Shown here one piece after another: positions 35,941-45,419 of a stretch of 64,000 nucleotides of DNA (positions are counted from its first letter, which is position 1; every line of letters begins with the position of its first letter). The stretch comes from Sphingomonas daechungensis. Its GTDB lineage: Bacteria > Pseudomonadota > Alphaproteobacteria > Sphingomonadales > Sphingomonadaceae. The translations under genes were made by a program, and so were the position numbers. The stretch covers positions 992,001-1,056,000 of the forward strand of contig NZ_CP060780.1 in the NCBI RefSeq assembly GCF_014489495.1. Direction: 5' to 3'. The notes below the pieces were generated by a model. That model was not told where the DNA came from and made no database searches. It worked only from the letters and a program-made list of their open reading frames with translations.

Positions 35941-36945
35941 CTAACGCAAATCGAGATCGGCCTGTGCCGGGTGCAAGGGCCGGGCCTTGATCCAGTTCGA
36001 GACGCGGTGTCCGATGCGGGCGCACGGCTTTTCGATCAGGAAGTAGGACGCCGCAACGACGACCGGCAGCAGCATGATCGGCGGCGGGCCGAGGGGGTAG
36101 ACGTCAGTCCACGTCAGGAACAGCTGCTGCCAAAGGTAGAGGCTGTAGGAGCATAGGCCGACCGCGTTGAGGGGCGTGCTCTCCAATACCCGCCGGATCA
36201 GCGGCAATTCGCGCGACGCGAACAGGATGTACGGCACCGCGAGCGGAGTCAGGACCTGGAGCCGGGGCGCCTCGAGCGGCGGCAGGAACACGGCCGCGGC
36301 CGCGACGAGCCAGGCCCAATACGATGCATGCTTGGCGATCCACGCCTTCACATCATCGTTGCAGGCGTAGAGCGCACCGGCCGCGATGCAGGCAAAGGCC
36401 AGCCAGTTGCTGTGATCGTGGGCCGGCAGAAGCAGATAGGCCGTCAACAGCACGGCGATCAGCCCCACGAGAAATCCGGTCCGTCGAGGGAGAATCGTCA
36501 GAAGCAGGGGCCAGGCGAGGTAGAATTGCTCCTCGACCGCCAGCGACCAGGTGTGGGCCACCCACCATTCACAGTCGGTCAGGCCCGTATTGCAGGTGAA
36601 CAAGGCCGAATTGGCGATCGTCGACGGATTGAACGTGATGACGCCGAGCCGGCGGAGCAAGAGCAGCCCGATGAAATAGGCAAACAAGGGCGGCAGGATG
36701 CGAAAGGCGCGCCGGGCATAGAACGCCGGGATGCTGATTCCTCCGCGCGCTTCTTCTTTCAGCAGCAGTGTCGTGATGATGTAGCCGCTGATGACGAAGA
36801 AAATCTGCACCCCGATCTCGGCGAGCGGCTGGGCAAGCCGCGGGATCGGCGGCGGCGTGCCGAAATGATAGCCGAGCGCGTGCGACGCGACGACGCAGAG
36901 GACGGCGACGCCCCGATACCCGTCGATCAGACGATCACGCTGCAA
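35941..36945 (-). CDS. Acyltransferase 3 family (OafA/YrhL-type) membrane protein
   Basis: 334 aa, about ten membrane helices. Family signatures: RLIDGYRGVAVLCVVASHAL with the catalytic-region His, GVQIFFVISGYIITTLLLKE, FYARRAFRILPPLFAYF and HTWSLAVEEQFYLAWPLLL. Such enzymes move acetyl or succinyl groups onto cell-surface glycans. No glycan cluster is adjacent, so the substrate is unknown. Intact frame. Confidence 0.88.
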   Translation of the reverse strand: MQRDRLIDGYRGVAVLCVVASHALGYHFGTPPPIPRLAQPLAEIGVQIFFVISGYIITTLLLKEEARGGISIPAFYARRAFRILPPLFAYFIGLLLLRRLGVITFNPSTIANSALFTCNTGLTDCEWWVAHTWSLAVEEQFYLAWPLLLTILPRRTGFLVGLIAVLLTAYLLLPAHDHSNWLAFACIAAGALYACNDDVKAWIAKHASYWAWLVAAAAVFLPPLEAPRLQVLTPLAVPYILFASRELPLIRRVLESTPLNAVGLCSYSLYLWQQLFLTWTDVYPLGPPPIMLLPVVVAASYFLIEKPCARIGHRVSNWIKARPLHPAQADLDLR

Positions 36946-37037
36946 GCGATGCCCCCCGGAAACCCATCATCAGGATACGCAGGTTCAGCAGGGTGTCCAA
37001 TGACGATGAACGAGCCAATTCCCTGAAAGGGACGGTC

Positions 37038-38036
37038 CTATTTATGAAAGGAGCGGACGGCGCGGGCCGGGGTGACGTGGGGAACGACGATCTTCCCGGC
37101 GCGCTTGAGCGCCTTGGTCATCGATGTGAAGACGAATCCCGCGACGGCCTGGCTGCCCAGCACTTCGCGTGACGGCCCGGGCTGAAGGTCGTCGAGCGGA
37201 TGCCGTGCGAGCATCTGCTTCCGGGTCAGGCCCTGGTCGATCAGGAGGGCGATGCGCTTCCGAACCTCTCGCATCCGGTCGAGGCTTTTCTGCACGTCGG
37301 CCTTCCTGGCGAGCGGGCCGTGACCCGGCACGATGAGCGTGTTGTCGTCGGCAAGCTTGAGGAGAAGTTCCTCGGCGGCGATGTAGCCGTCGATGTCGCT
37401 GTTCTCCATGTAGGGGAAGGTGCCGTTCACGAAGATGTCGCCGGTGTGAATGACGTTGGCGCGGGGAAAGACCGTGATGGTATCGCCTTCGGTATGGGCG
37501 GGCGGCGTATGGATCAGACGCACTTGCTCCCCGTCGAAACGCAAGGTCAGCGCATTTTCAAAGGTGACCTGCGGCGCATCGCCGCGGCGGCGCGAGTGCC
37601 AGGAGGAGGCTTCGGCGAGGTAATTCCAGATGCTTCCGTGCCCGATGATGATCGCGCCATCGTCGAACAACTGCGAGTTGGCGCAGGCGTGGTCGAAATG
37701 GCCGTGGGAATCGACAACCAGGCGGACGCGTGGGTCCTTCAGATCGGGAAGCGCGGCGCGTTCCTTGCCCACCATTTCGGGATGCCCGGGATCGACGAGA
37801 AGGACTCCGTCGTCGCCGACGAGAGCGGTCGTGTTACCTTGAACCAGGTCGGTCCCGTAGGCGCTCAGCATATAGACATTGTTACGCAGCGGGGTCGCCC
37901 GGACGTGAGCGCGCCAGAACATCAGGTTGCGGTCGACGCAGACCCCGTGGCGGGGCATCAAATATAATGTGCCGAGCGCGCCGAAGGCCGCAACGGCAAG
38001 CGCCGCGAGCATGACTCGCCTTCGCTTCAATATCAT
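37038..38036 (-). CDS. Metallo-beta-lactamase-fold hydrolase, membrane-anchored or exported
   Basis: 332 aa from ATG 38036, with a purine-rich GAGGGGTGG upstream; longer in-frame starts run into the divergent region. N-terminal hydrophobic segment MLAALAVAAFGALGTLYLM. Zinc motifs: DSHGHFDHACAN (HxHxDH), HTEGDTITVF, VIHTGDIFVNG and IVPGHGPLA. The motif set resembles quinohemoprotein-associated and SoxH-like hydrolases, but no substrate can be assigned. It is divergent from the phhA leader. Confidence 0.75.
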   Translation of the reverse strand: MILKRRRVMLAALAVAAFGALGTLYLMPRHGVCVDRNLMFWRAHVRATPLRNNVYMLSAYGTDLVQGNTTALVGDDGVLLVDPGHPEMVGKERAALPDLKDPRVRLVVDSHGHFDHACANSQLFDDGAIIIGHGSIWNYLAEASSWHSRRRGDAPQVTFENALTLRFDGEQVRLIHTPPAHTEGDTITVFPRANVIHTGDIFVNGTFPYMENSDIDGYIAAEELLLKLADDNTLIVPGHGPLARKADVQKSLDRMREVRKRIALLIDQGLTRKQMLARHPLDDLQPGPSREVLGSQAVAGFVFTSMTKALKRAGKIVVPHVTPARAVRSFHK

Positions 38037-38196
38037 GACGCCACCCCTCACACCCGGGGCGGAACATAAGTCTAAGCCGTTAAGAAGGCTACACGGGGGG
38101 CGTGCGCGCAATGAGCCCGCTTGCGGTAGGAGGAGGAGTTGTTGACGCCAGCGCTTGGCCATTGCCCGTTCATCCGGGACGTGAGATACGAGCAGC

Positions 38197-38256
38197 ATGA
38201 ATCGCCTGACGATCAGCGCTGTCTATTATTACCCCGACGAGGTTGGGATCGGCTGA
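38197..38256 (+). CDS. Putative Tyr-rich leader peptide of phhA
   Basis: 19 residues, MNRLTISAVYYYPDEVGIG, with consecutive codons TAT TAT TAC (38224-38232). Directly after them CGAGGTTGG (38238-38246) is perfectly complementary to CCAACCTCG (38277-38285). An intrinsic terminator starts at 38286 and phhA at 38340. Stalling at Tyr codons before a gene that makes Tyr from Phe would be a logical attenuator. The Shine-Dalgarno is weak. A TTGACG stands at 38142-38147, but I see no good -10. Rival reading: a remnant of a GT4 glycosyltransferase start, whose N termini can look like this. Confidence 0.5.
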   Translation: MNRLTISAVYYYPDEVGIG

Positions 38257-38285
38257 CGCGCGCCTAGTTCAGACGACCAACCTCG

Positions 38286-38316
38286 ACCCGCTCGGCAATC
38301 GCCCGGCGGGTTTTTT
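38286..38316 (+). terminator. Intrinsic terminator in the phhA leader (putative attenuator)
   Basis: ACCCGC(T)CGG pairs with CCGGCGGGT around a CAATCGC loop, followed by TTTTTT at 38311-38316. It lies between the Tyr-rich leader frame and phhA, only 24 bases before the phhA start, so read-through must be allowed for expression from any promoter upstream of it. Confidence 0.8.
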
Positions 38317-38339
38317 ATTGCCCTTCGAAAGGAACGAGC

Positions 38340-39116
38340 ATGCTTCAGGAGACGATCAGCGAGGACCAGCCAGCGAAGCACTGGCAGGACTATGTCGTTC
38401 CGCAATGCTGGGAGGCATTCACCAACGACGATCACGCGGTGTGGGACCTGCTGTTCGCGCGACAGGTCGAGCTGCTCGGGTCGCGGGTGGTGTCGCCGTT
38501 CCTCGACGGGATCGACTTGCTCCGGCTGTCGCATCCGGGCGTTCCCGACGTCGAGGGCCTGAACGCGATCCTGACCCCACGAACCGGGTGGCGGGTGGTG
38601 GCGGTGCCGGGGCTGGTTCCGGACGACATCTTCTTCGCCATGCTGGCGGAGCGCGTGTTCCCGGTCGGCAATTTCATCCGGACGCGGGCGCAGCTCGACT
38701 ATCTCGAAGCGCCAGACTGTTTCCACGACATGTTCGGGCACATCCCGATGCTTGCGCATCACGACTTCGCCGAGATGGCCGAGCACATGGGGCGGCTGGG
38801 CACGATTGCCTGTGCTGCGGGCCACGGCGAGCGGGCGGCGCGGCTGTACTGGCACACGGTCGAGTTCGGGCTGGCCCGTGAGAACGGTGAGCTGAAGATC
38901 CTCGGCGCCGGGCTCGCTTCCAGCTTCGGCGAAGCGCATTTCAGCTTGGAGAGTGACGAGGTCGAGCGCTTGCCCTTCTCGATCGAGCGAGCGGTGCGCA
39001 CGGCGTACAAGCACGACGCCTTCCAGCCGCGCTACCTCGTCTCGCAATCGCTTGATGAAACCGTCGCCGACGTGCTGGCGATGGATCAAGAGCGATTGGT
39101 GTCCGATGAAGGCTGA
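38340..39116 (+). CDS. phhA: Phenylalanine 4-monooxygenase
   Basis: Pterin-dependent non-heme iron enzyme converting Phe to Tyr. 258 aa, the bacterial single-domain form without an ACT domain. Iron ligands His129 and His134 in DCFHDMFGHIPML and Glu175 in YWHTVEFGLARE. PFLDGIDLLRLSHPGVPDVE and RTGWRVVAVPGLVPDDIFF are typical. ATG 38340 has AAAGGAA upstream. Preceded by the putative Tyr leader and terminator. Confidence 0.94.
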   Translation: MLQETISEDQPAKHWQDYVVPQCWEAFTNDDHAVWDLLFARQVELLGSRVVSPFLDGIDLLRLSHPGVPDVEGLNAILTPRTGWRVVAVPGLVPDDIFFAMLAERVFPVGNFIRTRAQLDYLEAPDCFHDMFGHIPMLAHHDFAEMAEHMGRLGTIACAAGHGERAARLYWHTVEFGLARENGELKILGAGLASSFGEAHFSLESDEVERLPFSIERAVRTAYKHDAFQPRYLVSQSLDETVADVLAMDQERLVSDEG

Positions 39117-39216
39117 CCGAACTCCCTGAGCAGGCGGGATATCGGGACTTGTTCGGACTGACTCGGGCGCGACTTCGTGGTGAGCAGTCACGACCAGCCG
39201 GCACAAGGGAAGAGCG

Positions 39217-39914
39217 TTGGCGCGAAAAACCCTGCTTAGCGAGCTTCGCGACTATTTCCAGGAACGGAGCTCGCGGCGCGCCTGGGCGCTCGCCGCGCAG
39301 GACGGGATCATTGCCACTGCCAGCATCCTGCTCGGCTTTGCCGGGGCCGGCGCGGGGACAGGACCCTTCTGCTGGCCGCGAGTGCCGCAACGGTCGCCGG
39401 AATGCTCAGCGCCGGCGGAGCGGCATGGTCGCAGGCGGCGGCGGAACGGGAAGCGGAACTGAGCGCAATCCGGGAGGAGAAGGCGGGCTTCGATGAGGAT
39501 GAAGGCGTCGATACCGTCGATATCGCAGATTATTACGAAAAGAAGGGGCTGAGCCGCGACCTGGCGGAACGGGTCGCCGCCCAGCTCATGGTTCGCTCGC
39601 CGTTGAAGGCGGCGCTGGAGACCGAACACGGAATCCTGGTACTCACATCGCGGGCGGAGGTGATGTTCACCGGCATCGGATGCTCGCTGGCTTTTGCGTT
39701 CGGCGCCAGCATTCCGTTCGCGCTGACCTTCCTGCTTCCGGTCAGCATCGAGACTTGGGTGATCGTTCTCTCGGTGCTCGTCTCGCTGACATTGATTTCG
39801 ATCGCCGGGGCGCGGGCGGGATACATGGACGTTCGCAATACGGTGGTTCGAACGCTGACGGTCGGCCTGATCACGGTCAGCGCCACGTATTTGCTGGGAG
39901 AGGTGGCCTTCTAG
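39217..39914 (+). CDS. VIT1/CCC1-like membrane protein (frame break near 39362)
   Basis: Family of iron/manganese transporters. TTG 39217 gives MARKTLLSELRDYFQERSSR. The first helix (DGIIATASILLGFAGAGAG) is followed after the break by LLLAASAATVAGMLSAGGAA. A cytoplasmic domain then carries DYYEKKGLSRDLAERVAAQL, and three further helices end the protein. One base near 39360 restores the frame. Metal specificity cannot be told. Confidence 0.72.
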
Positions 39915-39928
39915 AGATCGCGAAGGGA

Positions 39929-40153
39929 TCAGCTGCTGGCGAGGGAGCGCCGCTGCCACCTGCGCAGCGCAACGATGGTCCAGACAATCTCGATCACGCC
40001 GAATGGCCAGGCGCCCTGGAGGAAGCCGTAGATGGACCCGAGCGCCGATCCGAAGGCAAAGCCCAGGATCCACCCGGTCGCGCGATCTTCCAGCGCGTAG
40101 CAGACCAGAGTGAACGAGACCGCGGCAAAGCCGAACCAGGTGAGTGCGTCCAT
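39929..40153 (-). CDS. Small membrane protein, function unknown
   Basis: 74 aa with two to three hydrophobic segments (WFGFAAVSFTLVCYALED; ILGFAFGSALGSIYGFLQG; FGVIEIVWTIVALRRW). The arrangement resembles the CBU_0592-like small membrane proteins, recalled only loosely. ATG 40153. Confidence 0.6.
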   Translation of the reverse strand: MDALTWFGFAAVSFTLVCYALEDRATGWILGFAFGSALGSIYGFLQGAWPFGVIEIVWTIVALRRWQRRSLASS

Positions 40154-40256
40154 GCCAGTGCTCCCCGCGCCGCCGTGGACCCAATTCTGCGATTTGCCAA
40201 TTCACCTGTTCCTATCATGTGGCGCACCGGGACGGGGCTGGTATAGCCGCCATTCG

Positions 40257-40772
40257 ATGGCCGACGACGAAGTGCTCCGCGAATATCGTACCGGGTCCGA
40301 CCCGCGCACCTTGCGCGACGCCCTCGGCTGCTTCGCGACAGGCGTGACGGTCGTCACCTGTTTTGACGAGAACGGGGGCCCGGTCGGCTTCACTGCCAAC
40401 AGCTTCACCTCGGTGTCGCTCGATCCGCCGCTGCTGCTGGTCAATGTGCACAAGCACGCCGCCTGTGCCGCTGGCCTCACGAATGCCCAGCACTTCGCGG
40501 TCAACGTGCTCCAGACCGGTCAGCAGCCCGCCTCCATCCGCTTCTCGACGCGGCAGGAGGATCGGTTCGGAGCCAACGACTGGTCACGAGGCGAATTCGG
40601 GGCGCCCGTGCTCCAGGAATCGCTCGGCGTGTTCGAGTGCGAGCGGTATGCGGTCCATGACGGCGGCGATCACCACATCCTGGTCGGCCACGTGGTGAAG
40701 GCGAGCTTCAACCCCGAGCTCGACCCGCTGCTATACTTCCGCGGCCGGTACCGCCGCCTGCATTTCGACTAG
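40257..40772 (+). CDS. Flavin reductase family protein
   Basis: 171 aa. FMN-binding split barrel: LRDALGCFATGVTVVTCFDE, GFTANSFTSVSLDPPLLLVN, HFAVNVLQTGQQ and HHILVGHVVKASFNPELDP match flavin reductase-like proteins that feed reduced flavin to partner monooxygenases. No partner is adjacent. The stop region overlaps the convergent DUF808 stop by four bases. Confidence 0.88.
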   Translation: MADDEVLREYRTGSDPRTLRDALGCFATGVTVVTCFDENGGPVGFTANSFTSVSLDPPLLLVNVHKHAACAAGLTNAQHFAVNVLQTGQQPASIRFSTRQEDRFGANDWSRGEFGAPVLQESLGVFECERYAVHDGGDHHILVGHVVKASFNPELDPLLYFRGRYRRLHFD

Positions 40773-41724
40773 TCGACGATCAGCTCTTCCGGGTGCTTCA
40801 CGAAGCGCCTGACGGCGAGCACGATAATTCCGCCAACGATCAGGCCGGCAATGGCCGAACCCACCGCGTAGATGAACCATTCAAGCACCGGCCCCATGAG
40901 GCCGACCGCCTCGCCTGCACGCTCGGACCAGTCGTGAAGCGTATGCGGGACGACTTCGAGGATGTGCAGCTCCTCGAGGCCATGGAGGATGATGCCGCCG
41001 CCCACCCAGAGCATGGCCCCGGTGCCGATCAGCGACAGGGCGGTCAGCATTTTCGGGACGAAATGAACGAGCGCCTCACCGATTCGTCGGCTTGCGGGAT
41101 TGCTCCGCTGCGCAAGATGCAGGCCGATATCGTCGAGCTTCACGATGAGCGCGACCAGCCCGTAGACGCCGCCGGTGATCGCCAGCGCAACGACGACAAG
41201 CGCGAAGGCCGTAGTGGCCAAGCTCAAATGATCGAGGCTGGCGAGCGCGATTGCCATGATTTCCGCCGACAGGATGAAATCGGTACGGATTGCGCCCTTC
41301 ACCTGCATCGCCTCCAGATCGGCCGGATCGGCCATGGCATCGACCAGCTCCTCCTCGTGATGATGGTCGTGAAGGACGAGCTCGGCGATCTTCTCGGTCG
41401 CCTCGAACGCGAGATAGGAGCCGCCGATCATCAGCAACGGGACGATCAGGAAAGGCGCGAAGGCAGTCAGCAGCAGGGCCGCCGGGAGCAGGATCAGCAG
41501 CTTGTTGCGCAAGCTCCCGACCGCGATCTTGCCGATGATAGGCAGCTCGCGCTCTGGCGCCAGGCCGACCACGTAGCGGGGGTAACCGCCGTATCGTCGA
41601 TGACGACACCGGCGGCCTTGGTGCTCGCCTTGCCCGCCGCGCCGGCCACGTCATCGAGCGAGGAAGCGGCGAGCTTGGCGATAGTGGCGACGTCGTCGAG
41701 AAGCGCAATCAAACCTGAAGGCAT
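40769..41724 (-). CDS. DUF808 family membrane protein (frame break near 41580)
   Basis: YedI-like protein, about 318 aa after repair. ATG 41724, MPSGLIALLDDVATIAKLAA, is the family N terminus. One base near 41580 joins DDTAVTP to RYVVGLAPERELPIIGKIA. Several membrane helices (LLILLPAALLLTAFAPFLIV; ALVVVALAITGGVYGLVALI). A His cluster DHHHEEELVDAM lies in a loop. Function unknown for the family. Confidence 0.8.
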
Positions 41725-41738
41725 GTCTGCCGCTTACC

Positions 41739-41814
41739 CGTCATTGCGAGGAGCGCAAGCGACGAAGCAATCCAGTGACGCGAGGTGGATTGCTTCGCTC
41801 CGCTCGCAATGACG
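41739..41814. repeat. Palindromic intergenic repeat (CGTCATTGCGAG family), copy B
   Basis: CGTCATTGCGAGGAGCGCAA, GCGACGAAGCAATCCAGTGA, then GGTGGATTGCTTCGCTCCGC and TCGCAATGACG. The arms are almost perfectly complementary over about 30 bases. It fills most of the divergent space between DUF808 and serS, where their promoters must lie. Confidence 0.9.
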
Positions 41815-41837
41815 AAAAGGTTTCGCTAACGCCCCCC

Positions 41838-43146
<1,309 letters not shown>

Positions 43147-43159
43147 TGAAGCGGGATCC

Positions 43160-43789
43160 TTGTTCGCGCGATTCTGGCACGGTTTCGGACATCTGCGCCC
43201 GCGTGGACCCGTCGATGGGCCGCCAGCACTGGTCATTCCCGGCTTCATCGCCACCGACCGGACGACGCTGGCATTGCGCAAAGCTCTCGCCGAGGCGGGG
43301 TGGCGCGTTCATGGCTGGGAGCTTGGCTGGAATCGGGGCGCGCGCGCCGATACCATTCGCTGCCTGAAGTCGCGCCTCGACGCGATCTCCACGCAGCCGA
43401 TTCTTCTCGTCGGCTGGAGCCTCGGCGGGGTTTTTGCCAGGGAGCTTGCACGTGAACATCCTGAGCGCGTGAGAGCGGTCGTGACCCTCGGATCCCCTTT
43501 CTCCGGCGATCCGCACCAGAACAACGTATGGCGCCTCTATGAGCGCGTGGCCGGGCACAAGGTGGACGCTCCGCCACTACCGCGGATCACCGAAAAGCCG
43601 CCGGTCCCGCATCTTGCGGTCTGGTCCCGCCGCGACGGAATCGTCGCTCCCCGCTCAGCCCGAGGCCTGGAGCACGAACGGGATGACGCCGTTGAGCTTC
43701 AGTGCACCCACATGGGCTTCGGTGTTTCGTCGCGGGCCGTTCGAGAGGTAGTACTGGAAATCGACAGGTTCCTGAAAAGTCACGAGTAA
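43160..43789 (+). CDS. Alpha/beta hydrolase (first of a tandem pair)
   Basis: 209 aa from TTG 43160. PPALVIPGFIATDRTTLALR precedes the nucleophile elbow VGWSLGGVFAREL (GxSxG). The acid is probably in AVWSRRDGIVAP and the His in CTHMGFGVS. Resembles lipase/esterase-like proteins with a short N terminus. The frame is open upstream to about 43091, so the true start is uncertain. Clearly paralogous to the next gene. Confidence 0.75.
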   Translation: MFARFWHGFGHLRPRGPVDGPPALVIPGFIATDRTTLALRKALAEAGWRVHGWELGWNRGARADTIRCLKSRLDAISTQPILLVGWSLGGVFARELAREHPERVRAVVTLGSPFSGDPHQNNVWRLYERVAGHKVDAPPLPRITEKPPVPHLAVWSRRDGIVAPRSARGLEHERDDAVELQCTHMGFGVSSRAVREVVLEIDRFLKSHE

Positions 43790-43838
43790 TTCGCGGAAGT
43801 ATATTGTTCCGGCAACGCAAGGACCTCATATTGATGGC

Positions 43839-44638
43839 ATGAGTTGGCGAAAAGCTCCTGCGCCGATCGGGCCAGCGGCCGGCAACGAACTCGCTCATCC
43901 CGACGATCTTGCGCCGCCGGTCTGGCACCGCATGCGCGAGATGGCCTGGCGCTTGCCGCGTGTCCTGGCGGGTCTCGGTCCGCTCGGTCCGCGTGGACCG
44001 GAGGACGGGCCGCCAGCGCTGGTCATTCCGGGCTTCCTTGCCACGGACCGGACGACGATGGACCTTCGACGGGCCTTGGCGCGTGCCGGATGGCGGGTTC
44101 ATCCGTGGCTTTTGGGGCTCAACACCGGGCCAAGAAAGACACGCTGAAGCTCCTCGAAAAACGCCTCAACGAGATCGGGAAAGGCAAGCCGGTGCTGGTC
44201 GTCGGCTGGAGCCTCGGCGGGATGTTCGCGCGCCAGCTTGCACATCGCTGCCCGAAGAAGGTGCGGGCGGTAGTGACGCTTGGCTCGCCGTTTTCCGGCA
44301 ATCTCAAGACGAACACCAACGTTCGCGAATTTTACGAGCGGATCGCCGGCCACGACGTCAACGAGCCGCCGTTCCCGCACGTCCTGGACAAGCCGCCGGT
44401 GCCAACGCTGGCGCTGTGGTCACGGCGGGACGGGATCGTTGCGCCAAGCGCCGCGCGCGGGCTAGACCATGAGCGCGACAAGGCGGTGGAGATCGACAGC
44501 TATCACACCGGTTTTGCAGTGCATCGCCCGGTGCTGATGCAGATCGTCAACGAGATCCGGACGTTTCTTGCCGAGGCTGAAGGCTGGCCTCCCACTTTGC
44601 AGCCGCTGGTCGTCGCCGCGCCGTTTGCAAAGGCCTGA
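43839..44638 (+). CDS. Alpha/beta hydrolase (second of a tandem pair; frame break near 44132)
   Basis: About 266 aa. ATG 43839. PPALVIPGFLATDRTTMDLR and VGWSLGGMFARQLAHRCPKK parallel the preceding gene, as do TLGSPFSGNLKTNTNVREF and ALWSRRDGIVAPSAARGLDH. One base is missing near 44132, where GLNTGAKKDTLKLLEKRL is expected. Tandem duplication is evident; substrate unknown. Confidence 0.78.
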
Positions 44639-44691
44639 TCCGCGCCGTTCGAGTCGCACGATTGACTCTTTCTCCTGACTCACGAGATAAA

Positions 44692-44706
44692 GAACAAAAG
44701 TAGAAC
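44692..44706. promoter_or_regulatory. LexA (SOS) box upstream of imuA
   Basis: GAACAAAAGTAGAAC, exactly the alphaproteobacterial LexA consensus GAAC-N7-GAAC. It ends 18 bases before the imuA start, in the stretch between the hydrolase stop (44638) and imuA, so it should repress the imuA-imuB-dnaE2 cassette until DNA damage. Confidence 0.88.
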
Positions 44707-44724
44707 ATAGACGTTGCGAGTCGT

Positions 44725-45419
44725 GTGGTTGGAGGCCTTTCCCTGGTCGCCGGCGGCGGAAGCCGTGCGGCCGAAATTCACCAGCTCCCCAGCGGGCTGG
44801 GTGAACGCTGGCACTTGCCCGCGCCGCCCAGCCCCACCTTGTCGGAGCTTTTCGCAGGCTCGCCCGCGATGCCGGCTGGGCGGGGTTCCTGCTGGCGCAG
44901 GCGGACCGCGCCAAGCCCGTGCTGTGGGTGCAGGACCGGATGGCGATCATCGAAAGCGGGCGAATCTATCCGCCGGGATTGGGTGGCGGCGAACTCATCC
45001 ATGTCGAGGCGCGGGACGCGAAACTCGCGCTCTGGGCGATGGAGGAGGGGCTAAGATGCTCCGGCCTGTCCGGAGTGATCGGCGAGCTGTGGGGCGATCC
45101 CGCGGCGCTAGACTTCACCGCGACGCGGCGGCTCGCGGTAGCGGCGGAACGATCGCGCGTCCCATGCTGGCTGGTGCGGCTGGCGGCGACGCCGAACCTC
45201 AGCGGGGCGCGGATGCGCTGGCGGATCGCGAGCATGCCGAGCATCGCCAATCCGTTCGATCCGCGCGCGTCCGGCTCCCCGGCATGGGAAGCGGAGCTGT
45301 TCCGCGCGCGCGGGCATCAGCCCGGCCGCTGGGGCGTGGCGCATGAGGCGGGTGCTTTCCATCTGGCTACCGCACCTGGCCGTGGAACGCTGGGCGAGGT
45401 CGAGCGACTTCGGGCCTGA
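44725..45419 (+). CDS. imuA: ImuA, SOS mutagenesis accessory protein (frame break near 44865)
   Basis: RecA-like accessory protein of the ImuA-ImuB-DnaE2 translesion mutasome. GTG 44725 begins MVGGLSLVAGGGSRAAEIHQ. After one base is restored near 44865 the chain reads DAGWAGFLLAQADRAKPVLW, VQDRMAIIESGRIYPPGL and LWAMEEGLRCSGLSGVIGEL. The N terminus is short compared with many ImuA proteins, as I recall for sphingomonads. The 3' end overlaps imuB by 77 bases. Confidence 0.82.

Noticed and set aside
38197..38256. Treating the Tyr-rich frame simply as a truncated glycosyltransferase
   Set aside because: Not excluded, but no downstream glycosyltransferase sequence is visible in any frame, and the complementary pair and terminator fit a leader better. 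Kept as the rival hypothesis.
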